From contig NZ_VTHJ01000044.1 of assembly GCF_008386495.1 (NCBI RefSeq), forward strand, positions 103,413 through 167,412: a stretch of DNA of 64,000 bases. Direction: 5' to 3'. Positions 42,190 through 52,675 of the stretch are shown piece by piece. The position numbers and the translations under genes are program-made. Every line of letters starts with the position of its first letter. Positions within the stretch are counted from its first letter, which is position 1. The DNA is from Streptomyces tailanensis (GTDB lineage Bacteria; Actinomycetota; Actinomycetes; Streptomycetales; Streptomycetaceae). The notes below the pieces were generated by a model, which searched no databases, was not told the origin of the DNA, and saw only the letters and a program-made list of their open reading frames with translations.

Positions 42190-43662
42190 GCGGGGATCTC
42201 CAGGTCAAGGGTGGGCTGGGTGGCGGTGGCGAGGGCGGGAGCGTCGGCCGGGGGCCGCGGGGGCGCGTCCGGTGCCGGTGCGGTGTCCGGGGTGCGCTTG
42301 CGCTGGGCGGGTGTCCGGCGGGGCTTCGGCCCCGGGACTTGGTCGGTCCGGCTGCTTCGCGCTCGGCACGGATTCGGGCGAGTAGGGCGTCGGCGGGCTC
42401 GTCGGTGGGGGCCTGGGGCACGAGACGGCCGGCGAAAGCCTCGGCGAGGAGTGAGCGGCGGAGGGTGACACTTCGTCGTTTACTGAGGGACACCGTGTGA
42501 GTGAGATGCCTGGCTTGTTGCTCGATGTTGGACCACTGAGCGCATAGCGCTCGCTGAGTCGGCAGGTCTGGCAGCGGGAACTCAATCGCGCCAAGGATCT
42601 TTTGATTGACCTTGTGGATACCCGCTGTAGTACGCGCCTGGCTTTCGATCTGGCGTCTCACTGCCAAGGACGACCAGATGATGCGCAGATACTCCGGCAT
42701 GATCTTCTTCGTGTCAGGGCGCGCCCGAATAATGGTATCCGGGTAAGCAACGGGAGCTGAGGCATCGACAACGAGCGCCCCACGGCCGACCAGAGAAACC
42801 GAACCATTTCCGCGAGCGACGAGGAAGTCACCTGGCTGGACGAGGAACGGCTCCGCGTCGCTCTCTTCCCAGTCACCCTCCTTGCGTTGCATGAGGTCGA
42901 CGTAGGTGTCGGATAGAGCAGTAAGCCGAAGCACGGGGAATCCACCCGCTCGGGTCGGGACAGATCGACCATTCGCCAGACCCGTAGTCAAGACGTCGCG
43001 AAATTGGACTGGGGCGTGGGCCGACGTCATCCTATGGAGCGCTGCTTGGAGGTACCGTTCGATGCGGCGGGCGCTGAGCTGGAGAGTTCCATCAGCCGCG
43101 TCGAGGCGCGACAGTTGCTCTTCGAGCGCTACAACGATGCGCCGCTGCTCCTCAACCGGCGGCAACAAGCACTCGATTTCCGTGAGCGTCCCCTGAGAAA
43201 TATTCCGCATCGAGTCCTTCGTACCGGTGGCGCGTTCAGAGATCTGGCCTCGGATGCCTGGCGACGAGAGGAGATATGCCAGCCACTCCCGGTCGATCCC
43301 GTCAGCCGGGACAAGGCGAAGACTCTTGTCGCTGAGAAGCAGTTGGGGGCGGCACTTACGCACAAGCACGGACGCCCCTACATAGGCCGCCGTGTTCGCC
43401 CGACTCAGCAGGACGTCACGTCCCCCGGCCGAATCTCGTACTCAGGGTTGAAGGGAAACTCCGCAGGTACGGCCTTGTTCTCCCCCTCATCGAATTCACC
43501 CCAGGTCATGGCGCTGACCTTGATGACACCCCACTCTTCAGCCGACGCCGGCCGAGGTTCACACTTGTAGGACTTACCCGCCTCAATCCGGGCAAGGATA
43601 TCGCCGAGCCGAACCCGGACCCATCCCTCCGGCAGTTCCGAAGGAATACCGCCCTCGCTCAC
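42186..43662 (-). pseudogene. hsdS: Type I restriction-modification specificity subunit, two frameshifts
   Basis: GTG 43662 overlaps the hsdR stop. The first 80 codons (GGIPSELPEGWVRVRLGDILAR...) run to RPGDV. At 43413-43422 (plus strand) the pentamer ACGTC is doubled, shifting the frame; removing one copy gives GDVLLSRANTAAYVGAS and continues with both target-recognition domains and conserved helices (LLPPVEEQRRIVVALEEQL, LPDLPTQRALCAQWSNIEQQ). A second shift, one base missing near 42328-42336, hides the C-terminus RTPAQRKRTPDTAPAPD...TLDLEIPA, whose TGA overlaps the hsdM start. The repaired gene has 491 codons including stop. Confidence 0.85.
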
Positions 43663-46600
43663 GCGCCCAACTCCCGTCCCAGCTCACCCAAAATCTCAGC
43701 CCCCCGATCGGCCCCGAATTCCCGAAGGAACCCGTCCACGCCCCCACGCTCGATGAAGGGTACGTCCTTCAAATGCTCGGGCTCGATCGCCGCATCCGTG
43801 GCGATCACGTCCACCATCCGGTCCAGCCACCACACCTGATCCGCAGTGAAAACGGCCCCCGCCTGCTCCTGCCGGACCTGCCACGCCGCGTACCGTTCCT
43901 CCACCAGCGCCCGGTACGGCCGTACCTCCTGATCCAACCCCAGCTCGAACCGCAGCAAGCCGATCAGGTCGACAACACCAGCCGCTCCTCTCGGATACCG
44001 AGCCGCCTTGCCCAGCTGCACATACGCGTCGTACAGCCGTGCCGGAGTCCACTGGAACGGAGGACGCTCGATCTTGCGCGCGAGGTCCCGCAGCCGCCGG
44101 TAGACCTCCTTCGGGTCGCGCCGCTCGCTGAACGCGATGTTGAACGCGGCGATCTCATCCCGGTGGTCCTTCAGGTACTGCTGCCAGGAGGACACACGCC
44201 GAATCGCCAGCTCGTCCGCCGTGATGCCGCGCGCCTCCTTCACCTCGTCCACGCTCACCTCGTCTATGACGATGTCGTGGGCGCGCCGCATCGACATCAG
44301 CCGATCCCTCAGCTCACGGTTCGAAGCGATCGGCTTCAGCACCTCCAGCATGTCCTGCCGAACCTGCTCCTGCCCCCCGATCCGTCGCGCCCTCTCCTGC
44401 TGATCAGGGTCCACGGACCGAACCAGACCGCCCACGATCTCCTGGAGCGGCTGGCCGGCGAGTTCCTCGACCTCCTCGCGCTCCTCAGGAGTGAGCTGCC
44501 GGTTAAGGCGCGCCAGGCGCCCCGCCAGCGTGGCGACCTCGTCCTCCGTCATCGCCAGCCCGGCTGTCTTGGCCATCAGCCTCTCCAGCGGGATCTTCCG
44601 CTCGGAGACTCGGTTGAGAGGGCGCGCGTCCACGCGGGGCGAGTCCGTGACGCCGACCGCGTCAACGATCACGAACCGTTCCTTCACCTCGGCGTCAGGC
44701 GTGACCGCCTGGAATTCCGCGGCATCGATCGTCCGCGAACCCCGCCCCTTCATCTGCTCGAAGTACGCCCAGCTCTTCACGTCCCGCAGGAAGAAGACAC
44801 ACTCCAGCGGCGGGATGTCCGTCCCCGTGGCGATCATGTCCACGGTCACCGCGACCCGCAGCTCGGGGCTGTTCCGGAACGCCTTGATCAGCTCGGCAGG
44901 CCGCTTCGCCGCATGCGTGATCTTCATGCAGAAGTCGTCGCTCTCGCCGAACACCTGCCGCACCATCTGCACGATTTCATCGGCGTGGTTGTCGTCCACG
45001 GCGAAGATCAGCGTCTTGGGCACATGCGTGCGCGACCGCTGGACCTCTCCCTCCCCCACGGGCGGAAAGATGTCCGTGAACAGGTGCTGCCGGAACGTCT
45101 CGACGACGAGCTTCAGCTGCCCCTTGCTGATGACCTGGCGGCCCAGCTGGGACGCCTTCCACTCCAGGTCCTCCTCCAGCTCCTGGTACCGCTCCCGCCG
45201 GGTCTTCCGCTCCCGCATCGGCACGACCGTCTCGGCGGGGATCGTGCCGCCGTTCTCCCCCAGCTCCGTACGGATACGGAAGACATCGAAGTCGACGTTG
45301 ACGCCATCGGCGACAGCCTGCTCGTACGGGTACTCGCTGACCAGGTTCTGGAAGAAGAACCCGAAGGTCTGGGCGACCGGGGTGGCGGTCAGCCCCACCA
45401 TGTGAGCGTCGAAGTACTCCAGCACCGCCCGCCACTTGCCGTAGATGGAGCGATGGCACTCGTCGACGACGATGAGGTCGAAGGACTCCGGCGGCAGGGC
45501 CGGGTTGTAACCGACCTCCACCGGCTCGTCGACCAGGTCGTACCGGTCGAGCGCCTCGTTGTTGTCGTCCGCGCTCGGCACCGCCTGGCCCGTCAGCGCC
45601 ATCCACAGCCGCTGCACGGTCGACACCACCACGTGCGCGGAGCCCAGGACGGTGTCCCCGGCCATCCTCTGCACGACGTACAGCTCGGTGAACTTACGCC
45701 CGTCGTCCGGTGTGTCGAAGTTCTCGAACTCGGTCGCGGCCTGGCTGCCCAGGTTGTTGCGGTCGACGAGGAACAGCACTCGCTTGGCACCCGCGTGCTT
45801 GAGCAGCCGGTAGCTCTCGCTGACCACCGTGTACGTCTTGCCGGCGCCGGTCGCCATCTGGATCAGGGCGCGCGGGTCGTCCTTGGCCAGGGAGCGCTCC
45901 AGGCCCTCGATCGCCTTCTGCTGGGCGGGACGCAGCGGTCCGGGTCGAGGAACGTCTGCGGCAGGCGCCGCATCCGGGCACGCAGGGTCGGCGCCGTGGG
46001 GTCGGCCTCGGCCTCGTCGACCCAGCGGGCGATCGTCTCCGGGCGGTGCACGGCGGAGACGTCACGCGTACGCGGGGAAGGGTCGAGCGCGTTGTGGAAG
46101 CGGACCGTGTTGCCGTCGGCCACGTACCGGAAGGGCAGGCTGGCCCGCCAGGCGCTGAGCTGCTGGCTGCGCGTGAGCCCGGTGGCGTAGCGCGAGGCCT
46201 GCTGCATAGCGGCCTCCAGATCAGCGCCTTCCCGCTTCGCCTCTATGACACCGACCAGGCGCTGGTCGACGTAGAGGAGGTAGTCGGCGCGACCGACGGC
46301 GGTGGAGACTTCCCGTACGGCGACGCCCCGGCCCGCGAAGAGGTTCTTGGCGCTGTCGTCCTGGACGGCCCAACCCGCCTTCTCCAAGATCTGGTCCAGC
46401 TCGGCACGGACCTGCGCCTCGCTCATCGGCGGGCGAGCCGCCTTCTGCGCGTAGGCGATGAACTCGTCGCGCTGCGAGGCACCGTCCAGCGGCCGGGCGG
46501 CGGTACGCGAGTCCAGCGCCGAAGCCGTCAACTCCGTGATCTTGCCGCTCAGTTCGGCGATCACGTCGTGCAGGGCGGCCCGCTCGACCTCGGCACGGGA

Positions 46601-47249
46601 CAGTTCCGCCTCGGCCTGCGCGCGGGCGGCCTGCTCACGCTCCAGCCGGTTCTGCTTGCCGTCGTAGCGGAGCCGGGCCTCCTCCAGCTTGCGGCGGTAG
46701 GCGTCGAGTTCGGTACGGAGCTGCTCCAGCTCCTGCGCGTCGGCGGCCGTCTCGGGGGCGGGGGAGGCAGACGGGTGCGCGGGCGGCAGGAAGACGCGGT
46801 GCGTGGTGTCGGACTGGTCGAGGGAGCGGTGCAGCCAGTCACCGAGCCGGAAGCAGGTCTCCACTGCCTGAAGTGCGGCGCGCACATTGGCGTAGTACTC
46901 GTGGACCGCTCGGTTGCCCGTCGTGCGGATCCCTTCGAACCACGCACCCACCTGGGGAACGAGAACGCCTGCCCGGGTCAGGGCATTTATGCGGTCGACC
47001 TGCCCTGTTGCCGGGAACGGTGACGTTGACCAGGGTCACCAGGTGCTTGGCCATGATCTCGCCGAACAGACGAGCCTTCACCATGGCCGCGTGCGGATCT
47101 GTATGGACGTACGACTCCGCCGCACAGCCGAGCGTCACCAGTAAAGGCTCGTGCCTGATCAGGTGACCGAAGTTGGACGAGCCCGCAGCCAGTCGCCTGA
47201 CCTGCTCGTCGTCGCCACCAGCCGTGTTGCCCGCCGTTCCGATCACCAT
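43659..47249 (-). pseudogene. hsdR: Type I restriction endonuclease subunit, two frameshifts
   Basis: Three frames give one 1196-residue HsdR. The N-terminal part (from ATG 47249) has the DUF4145-type helical domain NFGHLIRHEPLLVTLG. At 47003-47005 an extra G on the coding strand shifts the frame before QVDRINALTRAG. The nuclease region RADYLLYVDQRLVGVIEAKREG has the PD-(D/E)xK pattern. Near 45937 one base is missing before PLRPAQQKAIEGLERSLAKDD, and the helicase follows: Walker A MATGAGKTYT, DECH, and later motifs. The two shifts cancel in length. Without repair neither half is functional alone. Confidence 0.85.
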
Positions 47250-47418
47250 GTGGTCCCCACGTTTCCCGCGTTCATGCCAGAGCAAAGCCTTGCAGGATCA
47301 CATGAACACTCAAGAATCGCAAGGTAATTGCGTGCAGGAATCCGTGCGCCTGATCGGATCGACGGAGAAACGGGCCAGGGGCGGCGTATCTCAGGAACCG
47401 CCGCCCCCTACGACCGCC

Positions 47419-49155
47419 TCAGGTAGTAGACCGCCTCCGCCGAGCCCCCGGCCGCCGCTCACTGGGCCGAGTAACCGGATCCCCCGCCTCCACAGCCGCG
47501 GCCCGCCGCCGCAACCCGAAGTCGGCCAACGCCTCGGCGAGCTTGTGCACAGACGGCTCCGGAGCCATCACATCCACCCGAAGCCCATGCTCCTCGGCGG
47601 TCTTCGCGGTAGCCGGCCCAATACAGGCGATCACGGTCACGTTGTGCGGCTTCCCGGCGATCCCCACCAGGTTCCGCACGGTGGAAGACGACGTGAACAG
47701 AACCGCGTCGAACCCACCCCCCTTGATCGCCTCCCGAGTCTCAGCCGGCGGCGGCGAGGCGCGCACGGTCCGGTACGCCGTGACGTCATCGACCTCCCAC
47801 CCGAGCTCGATGAGACCCGCCACCAACGTCTCCGTGGCGATATCGGCCCGAGGCAGGAACACCCGGTCAATGGGATCGAACACAGGGTCGTACGGCGGCC
47901 AGTCCTCCAGCAGCCCGGCCGCGGACTGCTCCCCCGAAGGCACCAGATCCGGCTTCACGCCGAAGGCGACGAGCGCCTTGGCCGTCTGCTCCCCCACCGC
48001 CGCGACCTTGATCCCGGCGAAGGCCCGCGCATCGAGCCCGTACTCCTCGAACTTCTCCCGCACGGCCTTGACCGCGTTCACCGAGGTGAAGGCGATCCAC
48101 TCGTACCGCCCGGTCACGAGCCCCTTGACGGCCCGCTCCATCTGCTGCGGCGTCCGCGGCGGTTCGACGGCGATCGTCGGCACCTCGTGCGGGACGGCGC
48201 CGTAGGACCGCAGTTGGTCGGAGAGCGACGCGGCCTGCTCCTTCGTACGCGGCACGAGAACCCGCCACCCGAACAGGGGCTTGCTCTCGAACCACGACAA
48301 CTGGTCGCGCTGGGCCGCGGCGGAACGCTCGCCGACCACGGCTATCACCGGCCGCCCGCCCTCCGGCGAGGGCAGCACCTTGGCCTGCTTCAGCGTCTGG
48401 GCGATGGTGCCCAGCGTCGCGCTCCAGGTCCGCTGTCGGGTCGTCGTACCGGCGACGGTCACGGTCAGTGGCGTATCGGGCTTGCGCCCGGCGGCGACCA
48501 GCTCACCGGCCGCCGCGGCCACGGTCTCCAGCGTCGCCGAGACGACGACCGTGCCGTCCGAGGCGCCGACCTCGGTCCAGCACCGGTCGGAGGCGGTACG
48601 GGCGTCCACGAACCGGACGTCGGCGCCCTGCGCGTCCCGCAGCGGCACACCGGCGTACGCGGGCACGCCCACCGCGGTCGCCACCCCGGGCACGACCTCG
48701 AACGGCACACCCGCGGCGGCGCACGCCAGCATCTCCTCGGTGGCGTACGTGTCGAGGCCGGGATCCCCGGACACCGCACGCACGACCCGCTTGCCGCCCC
48801 GCGCGGCCTCCATGACAAGATGTGCCGCATCCCGCACAGCGGGTGCACCAACGGTTGTTGACGCGCCGTCAACAACCGTCAGCTGAGGCGTGCCCGTGCC
48901 CGAGAACGTGTCCGCGGCGGACACCGCGTTCGGGGACGGGGACGGCGGCGGGCTCGAATCGGTGTCGAGCAGGGCGACGCCGGAGCGGGCATGCACACGT
49001 ACGACGTCGAGCACGTCGTGCTCGGCGACGAGAACGTCCGCGTTCGCCAGCGCCTCGACGGCGCGCAGTGTCAGCAGTCCCGGATCCCCGGGTCCGGCAC
49101 CGAGGAAGGTGACGTGCCCGTGTTCCGGACCGGCGGGAAGGGTGGTGGGGCTCAA
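47419..49155 (-). CDS. hemD: Bifunctional uroporphyrinogen-III C-methyltransferase / uroporphyrinogen-III synthase
   Basis: 578 residues. The N-terminal half has the SUMT signature VTFLGAGPGDPGLLTLRAVEAL and VSGDPGLDTYATEE (SAM-dependent methylation to precorrin-2). The C-terminal half is the uroporphyrinogen-III synthase fold (WRVLVPRTKEQAASLSDQLRSYGA ... FTSSSTVRNLVG), which closes and inverts ring D. A Ser/Pro-rich insert lies at about 65-85. Its start overlaps the hemC stop by 4 bases. The fusion is the usual form in Streptomyces. Confidence 0.95.
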   Translation of the reverse strand: MSPTTLPAGPEHGHVTFLGAGPGDPGLLTLRAVEALANADVLVAEHDVLDVVRVHARSGVALLDTDSSPPPSPSPNAVSAADTFSGTGTPQLTVVDGASTTVGAPAVRDAAHLVMEAARGGKRVVRAVSGDPGLDTYATEEMLACAAAGVPFEVVPGVATAVGVPAYAGVPLRDAQGADVRFVDARTASDRCWTEVGASDGTVVVSATLETVAAAAGELVAAGRKPDTPLTVTVAGTTTRQRTWSATLGTIAQTLKQAKVLPSPEGGRPVIAVVGERSAAAQRDQLSWFESKPLFGWRVLVPRTKEQAASLSDQLRSYGAVPHEVPTIAVEPPRTPQQMERAVKGLVTGRYEWIAFTSVNAVKAVREKFEEYGLDARAFAGIKVAAVGEQTAKALVAFGVKPDLVPSGEQSAAGLLEDWPPYDPVFDPIDRVFLPRADIATETLVAGLIELGWEVDDVTAYRTVRASPPPAETREAIKGGGFDAVLFTSSSTVRNLVGIAGKPHNVTVIACIGPATAKTAEEHGLRVDVMAPEPSVHKLAEALADFGLRRRAAAVEAGDPVTRPSERRPGARRRRSTT

Positions 49156-50120
49156 TGTGCTCGCTCCCCCATCAGACCGGCCGCGCCCTTAGCGAGCATC
49201 TCGGCGGCGAGTTCACGGCCGAGCGCCATTGCTTGGTCGTACGTCTCGGGCACGGGACCGGTGGTGGACAGCTGCACCAGCGTCGAGCCGTCGGTCGTGC
49301 CGACGACGCCGCGCAGGCGCATCTCCTTGACAGTCTGCCCGTCGGCCAGAAGGTCGGCGAACGCACCCACAGGTGCGCTGCAACCGGCCTCCAGGGCGGC
49401 GAGCAGGGACCGCTCGGCGGTCACGGCGGCCCGAGTGTACGGGTCGTCGAGCCCGGCGAGCGCGGCGATCAGTTCCGCGTTGTCGGCGGTGCATTCGATC
49501 GCCAGTGCCCCCTGGCCGGGGGCGGGCAAAACGGTGTCGACCGAAAGGAAATCGGTCACTTCATCACTGCGCCCGATCCGGTTCAGTCCGGCGGCGGCCA
49601 GAACGACGGCGTCCAGCTCACCCTTCCGCACATACCCGATCCGGGTGTCTACATTGCCGCGGATCGGCACCGTCTCGATCGTCAGCCCATGGTTGCGGGC
49701 GTACGCGTTGAGCTGGGCCATCCGCCGAGGCGAACCGGTACCGACGCGGGCGCCCTCGGGCAGCTGCTCGAAGGCGAGCCCGTCCCGGGCGACCAGCACG
49801 TCCCGCGCGTCCTCGCGCACCGGCACGGCGGCCAGCACCAGCTCGGCGGGCTGTGTGGTGGGCAGGTCCTTGAGCGAGTGCACGGCGAAGTCGACCTCGC
49901 CGCTCAGCAGCGCGTCGCGCAGCGCGGTGACGAACACACCCGTGCCGCCGATCTGCGCCAGGTGCTCGCGGGAGACATCGCCGTACGTCGTGATCTCCAC
50001 GAGTTCGACGGGCCGTCCGGTCAGGCCGCGCACGGCGTCCGCCACCTGCCCGGACTGGGCCATGGCGAGTTTGCTGCGCCTGGTCCCGAGCCTCAGTGCC
50101 CTCTGTTGCGGCTCACTCAT
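49152..50120 (-). CDS. hemC: Hydroxymethylbilane synthase (porphobilinogen deaminase)
   Basis: 322 residues. It polymerises four porphobilinogens on a dipyrromethane cofactor bound to Cys247 in LEAGCSAPVGA. Other signatures are LRLGTRRSKLAMAQ, HSLKDLPT, GTGSPRRMAQL and RGNVDTRI. It overlaps hemA upstream and hemD downstream by 4 bases each, so translation is coupled. Confidence 0.97.
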   Translation of the reverse strand: MSEPQQRALRLGTRRSKLAMAQSGQVADAVRGLTGRPVELVEITTYGDVSREHLAQIGGTGVFVTALRDALLSGEVDFAVHSLKDLPTTQPAELVLAAVPVREDARDVLVARDGLAFEQLPEGARVGTGSPRRMAQLNAYARNHGLTIETVPIRGNVDTRIGYVRKGELDAVVLAAAGLNRIGRSDEVTDFLSVDTVLPAPGQGALAIECTADNAELIAALAGLDDPYTRAAVTAERSLLAALEAGCSAPVGAFADLLADGQTVKEMRLRGVVGTTDGSTLVQLSTTGPVPETYDQAMALGRELAAEMLAKGAAGLMGERAH

Positions 50121-51829
50121 GATCGCCCTCGGTTCTCGGCGTCGTTCTCGGTGGTCTTGCTGTCCTCGGCCCGGGACACGGCGGCGACCGTCTCCTGGTC
50201 CAGGTCGAACAGGGTCCGCAGCGCGTCCGCGTACCCGGCGCCGCCGGGCTCGGCCGCGAGCTGCTTGACCCGTACGGTCGGGGCGTGCAGCAGCTTGTCG
50301 ACGACGCGCCGCACGGTCTGGGCGATCTCGCCGCGGTGCTTGTCGTCGAGCCCGGGCAGCCGGCCCTCCAGGCGGGCGATCTCGTTCGCGACGACCTCGG
50401 CGGCCATGGCGCGCAGCGCCACGACGGTCGGTGTGATGTGCGCGGCCCGCTGAGCGGCGCCGAACGCGGCCACCTCGTCCGAAACGATCCGCCGCACCAT
50501 GTCCACGTCGGCCGCCATCGGTGCGTCGGCCGAGGCCTCGGCGAGCGACTCGATGTCGACCAGCCGTACACCCGCCAGCCGGTGCGCGGCCGCGTCGATG
50601 TCCCGGGGCATCGCCAGGTCCAGCAGCGCCAGCACGGGGGCGGGCCGGGGCACCTCGACGACCGGCTCGGGCCTGCGCAGCTCGGTGATCCGCCCGGTGC
50701 GGGCCACGGTCGCGGCGAGCGCGGTGATCAGCTCGGCGTCGGCGGCGGGGGTGCGTCGCCGGTCCCGGATGTCGACCGTGGCGTTGTCGACCCAGGCCGC
50801 GTGCTGTTCCAGCGTCGCCGCGTCCATCCCGGCCACCGCGGCCTCCCCGAGCACGGAGAAACCACCGCCCTGCACGGCTCCGGCGGAGAGGTCGAGCGGA
50901 CAGTTCTCGTCGGTGCCGACGGACGTGGGCGGCAGCACGGGCCGTACATGCGTACGGGTATCCGGTGCGGCGGGGGCGCCCTCGGGCACCCGGCCCTCGA
51001 CCGCCGCCGCGACCACGTCGGCGGTGAGGACCAGGCCCGTGGCGCCCGTGCAGGAGACAACGACATCGGCACGTGTCAGCTCGGCCGGCACCGACTCCAT
51101 CGGTACCGCGCGGGCCAGCACGTCCGTTTCGCCCTGCTCGGTGATGATCTGCGCGAGCCGCTCGGCACGGTCGTACGTCCGGTTGGCGATCACGATCTCA
51201 GCGACGCCGGCCCGCGCGAGCGTGGCGGCGGCCAGCGACGACATCGACCCGGCGCCGATGACGACGGCCCGCTTGCCCGCGGCCCAGCTCTCGACGTCCC
51301 CGCCGGCGGTGAACTGCTCCAGGCCGAAGGTCACCAGCGACTGCCCGGCCCGGTCGATACCGGTCTCGGAGTGCGCCCGCTTACCGACCCTCAGGCCCTG
51401 CTGGAACAGGTCGTTCAGCAGCCGCCCGGCGGTGTGCGTCTCCTGCGCGCCGGCCAGCGAGTTCTTGATCTGCCCGAGGATCTGCCCCTCGCCGACGACC
51501 ATGGAGTCGAGCCCGCAGGCCACGGAGAACAGATGGTGGACGGCCCGGTCCTCGTAGTGCACGTACAGATAGGGCGTCAGCTCGTCGAGCCCCACCCCGC
51601 TGTGCTGGGCGAGCAGCGTGGACAGCTCGGCGACGCCCGCGTGGAACTTGTCCACGTCCGCGTACAGCTCTATGCGGTTGCAGGTGGCGAGCACGGCGGC
51701 CTCGGCGGCCGGCTCGGCGGCGACCGTGTCCTGAAGCAACTTGAGCTGCGCGTCCGGGGACAGCGCGGCCCGCTCCAGCACACTCACCGGAGCACTGCGG
51801 TGGCTCAGCCCGACGACCAGGAGACTCAT
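50117..51829 (-). CDS. hemA: Glutamyl-tRNA reductase
   Basis: 570 residues. It reduces glutamyl-tRNA to glutamate-1-semialdehyde with NADPH, the first step of the C5 pathway. The catalytic Cys50 is in LATCNRIELYAD; the NADPH site is AVVIGAGSMSSLAAATLARAG. An insertion of about 110 residues (GRVPEGAPAAPDTRTHV ... RRTPAADAEL) between the NADPH and dimer domains is typical of actinomycetes. It overlaps rex (upstream) and hemC (downstream). Confidence 0.96.
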   Translation of the reverse strand: MSLLVVGLSHRSAPVSVLERAALSPDAQLKLLQDTVAAEPAAEAAVLATCNRIELYADVDKFHAGVAELSTLLAQHSGVGLDELTPYLYVHYEDRAVHHLFSVACGLDSMVVGEGQILGQIKNSLAGAQETHTAGRLLNDLFQQGLRVGKRAHSETGIDRAGQSLVTFGLEQFTAGGDVESWAAGKRAVVIGAGSMSSLAAATLARAGVAEIVIANRTYDRAERLAQIITEQGETDVLARAVPMESVPAELTRADVVVSCTGATGLVLTADVVAAAVEGRVPEGAPAAPDTRTHVRPVLPPTSVGTDENCPLDLSAGAVQGGGFSVLGEAAVAGMDAATLEQHAAWVDNATVDIRDRRRTPAADAELITALAATVARTGRITELRRPEPVVEVPRPAPVLALLDLAMPRDIDAAAHRLAGVRLVDIESLAEASADAPMAADVDMVRRIVSDEVAAFGAAQRAAHITPTVVALRAMAAEVVANEIARLEGRLPGLDDKHRGEIAQTVRRVVDKLLHAPTVRVKQLAAEPGGAGYADALRTLFDLDQETVAAVSRAEDSKTTENDAENRGRS

Positions 51830-52581
51830 GCCGGCATCACGGCGGGGACATCCCCGTCCGGCCCTTTCCCTGCCTCCTTGGGAGTCAGGGTCACGGCCGC
51901 GGTCTCAGCCGCGGCCTCCTCACCGGCCTTGCGCTGCTCGTGGAAGGCGAGGATCTGCAGCTCGATCGACAGATCCACCTTGCGTACGTCGACACCGTCC
52001 GGCACGGAGAGAACGGTGGGCGCGAAGTTCAGGATGGACGTGACACCTGCGGCGACGAGCCGGTCGCAGACCGGCTGGGCGGCACCGGCGGGAGTGGCGA
52101 TCACACCGATCGACACCCCGTTGCCCTCGATGATCTTTTCCAGATCGTCCGTGTGCTGGACCGGAATCCCCGCGACCGGCTTCCCCGCCATCGCCGGATC
52201 GGCGTCTATCAGCGCCGCGACCCGGAAACCACGGGACGCGAACCCGCCGTAGTTGGCCAGCGCGGCGCCGAGGTTACCGATACCGACGATCACGACCGGC
52301 CAGTCCTGGGTCAGCCCCAGCTCACGCGAGATCTGGTAGACGAGATATTCGACGTCGTAGCCGACCCCACGCGTCCCGTAGGAACCCAGGTACGAGAAGT
52401 CCTTGCGCAGCTTCGCGGAGTTGACCCCGGCCGCGGCCGCCAGTTCCTCGGATGAAACGGTGGGTACCGAGCGCTCCGACAGCGCGGTCAGGGCGCGGAG
52501 GTACAGCGGAAGCCTGGCGACGGTGGCCTCGGGAATCCCTCGGCTACGGGTCGCCGGTCGGTGAGTTCGGCCAGTTGCCAC
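51826..52581 (-). CDS. rex: Redox-sensing transcriptional repressor Rex
   Basis: 251 residues. The winged helix (about 15-85) has SSEELAAAAGVNSAKLRKDFSYLGSYGTRGVGYDV. The NAD(H) Rossmann domain has GIGNLG (100-105), and AALIDADPAMAGKP follows. Rex senses the NADH/NAD+ ratio and represses genes for respiration and haem. It is the first gene of rex-hemA-hemC-hemD, overlapping hemA by 4 bases. GTG 52581 follows AGGAG. A Rex operator lies about 77 bases upstream, so the operon is autoregulated. Confidence 0.97.
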   Translation of the reverse strand: MATGRTHRPATRSRGIPEATVARLPLYLRALTALSERSVPTVSSEELAAAAGVNSAKLRKDFSYLGSYGTRGVGYDVEYLVYQISRELGLTQDWPVVIVGIGNLGAALANYGGFASRGFRVAALIDADPAMAGKPVAGIPVQHTDDLEKIIEGNGVSIGVIATPAGAAQPVCDRLVAAGVTSILNFAPTVLSVPDGVDVRKVDLSIELQILAFHEQRKAGEEAAAETAAVTLTPKEAGKGPDGDVPAVMPA

Positions 52582-52657
52582 GGTGCTCCTGCGGGTAGAG
52601 CGGGGCTGCGGGCGGTCATGCGTCCGCAGACCGCCCCGTCGACAGCAGGCTATGTCT

Positions 52658-52675
52658 TTGTGAACGCGTGCACAA
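52658..52675. promoter_or_regulatory. Rex operator (ROP) upstream of rex
   Basis: TTGTGAACGCGTGCACAA, near-palindromic, 77 bases upstream of the rex start. It differs from the Streptomyces ROP consensus TGTGAACGCGTTCACA at one central position in the right half; the left half is exact. The inferred role is repression of rex-hem by Rex when NADH is low. Confidence 0.9.
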
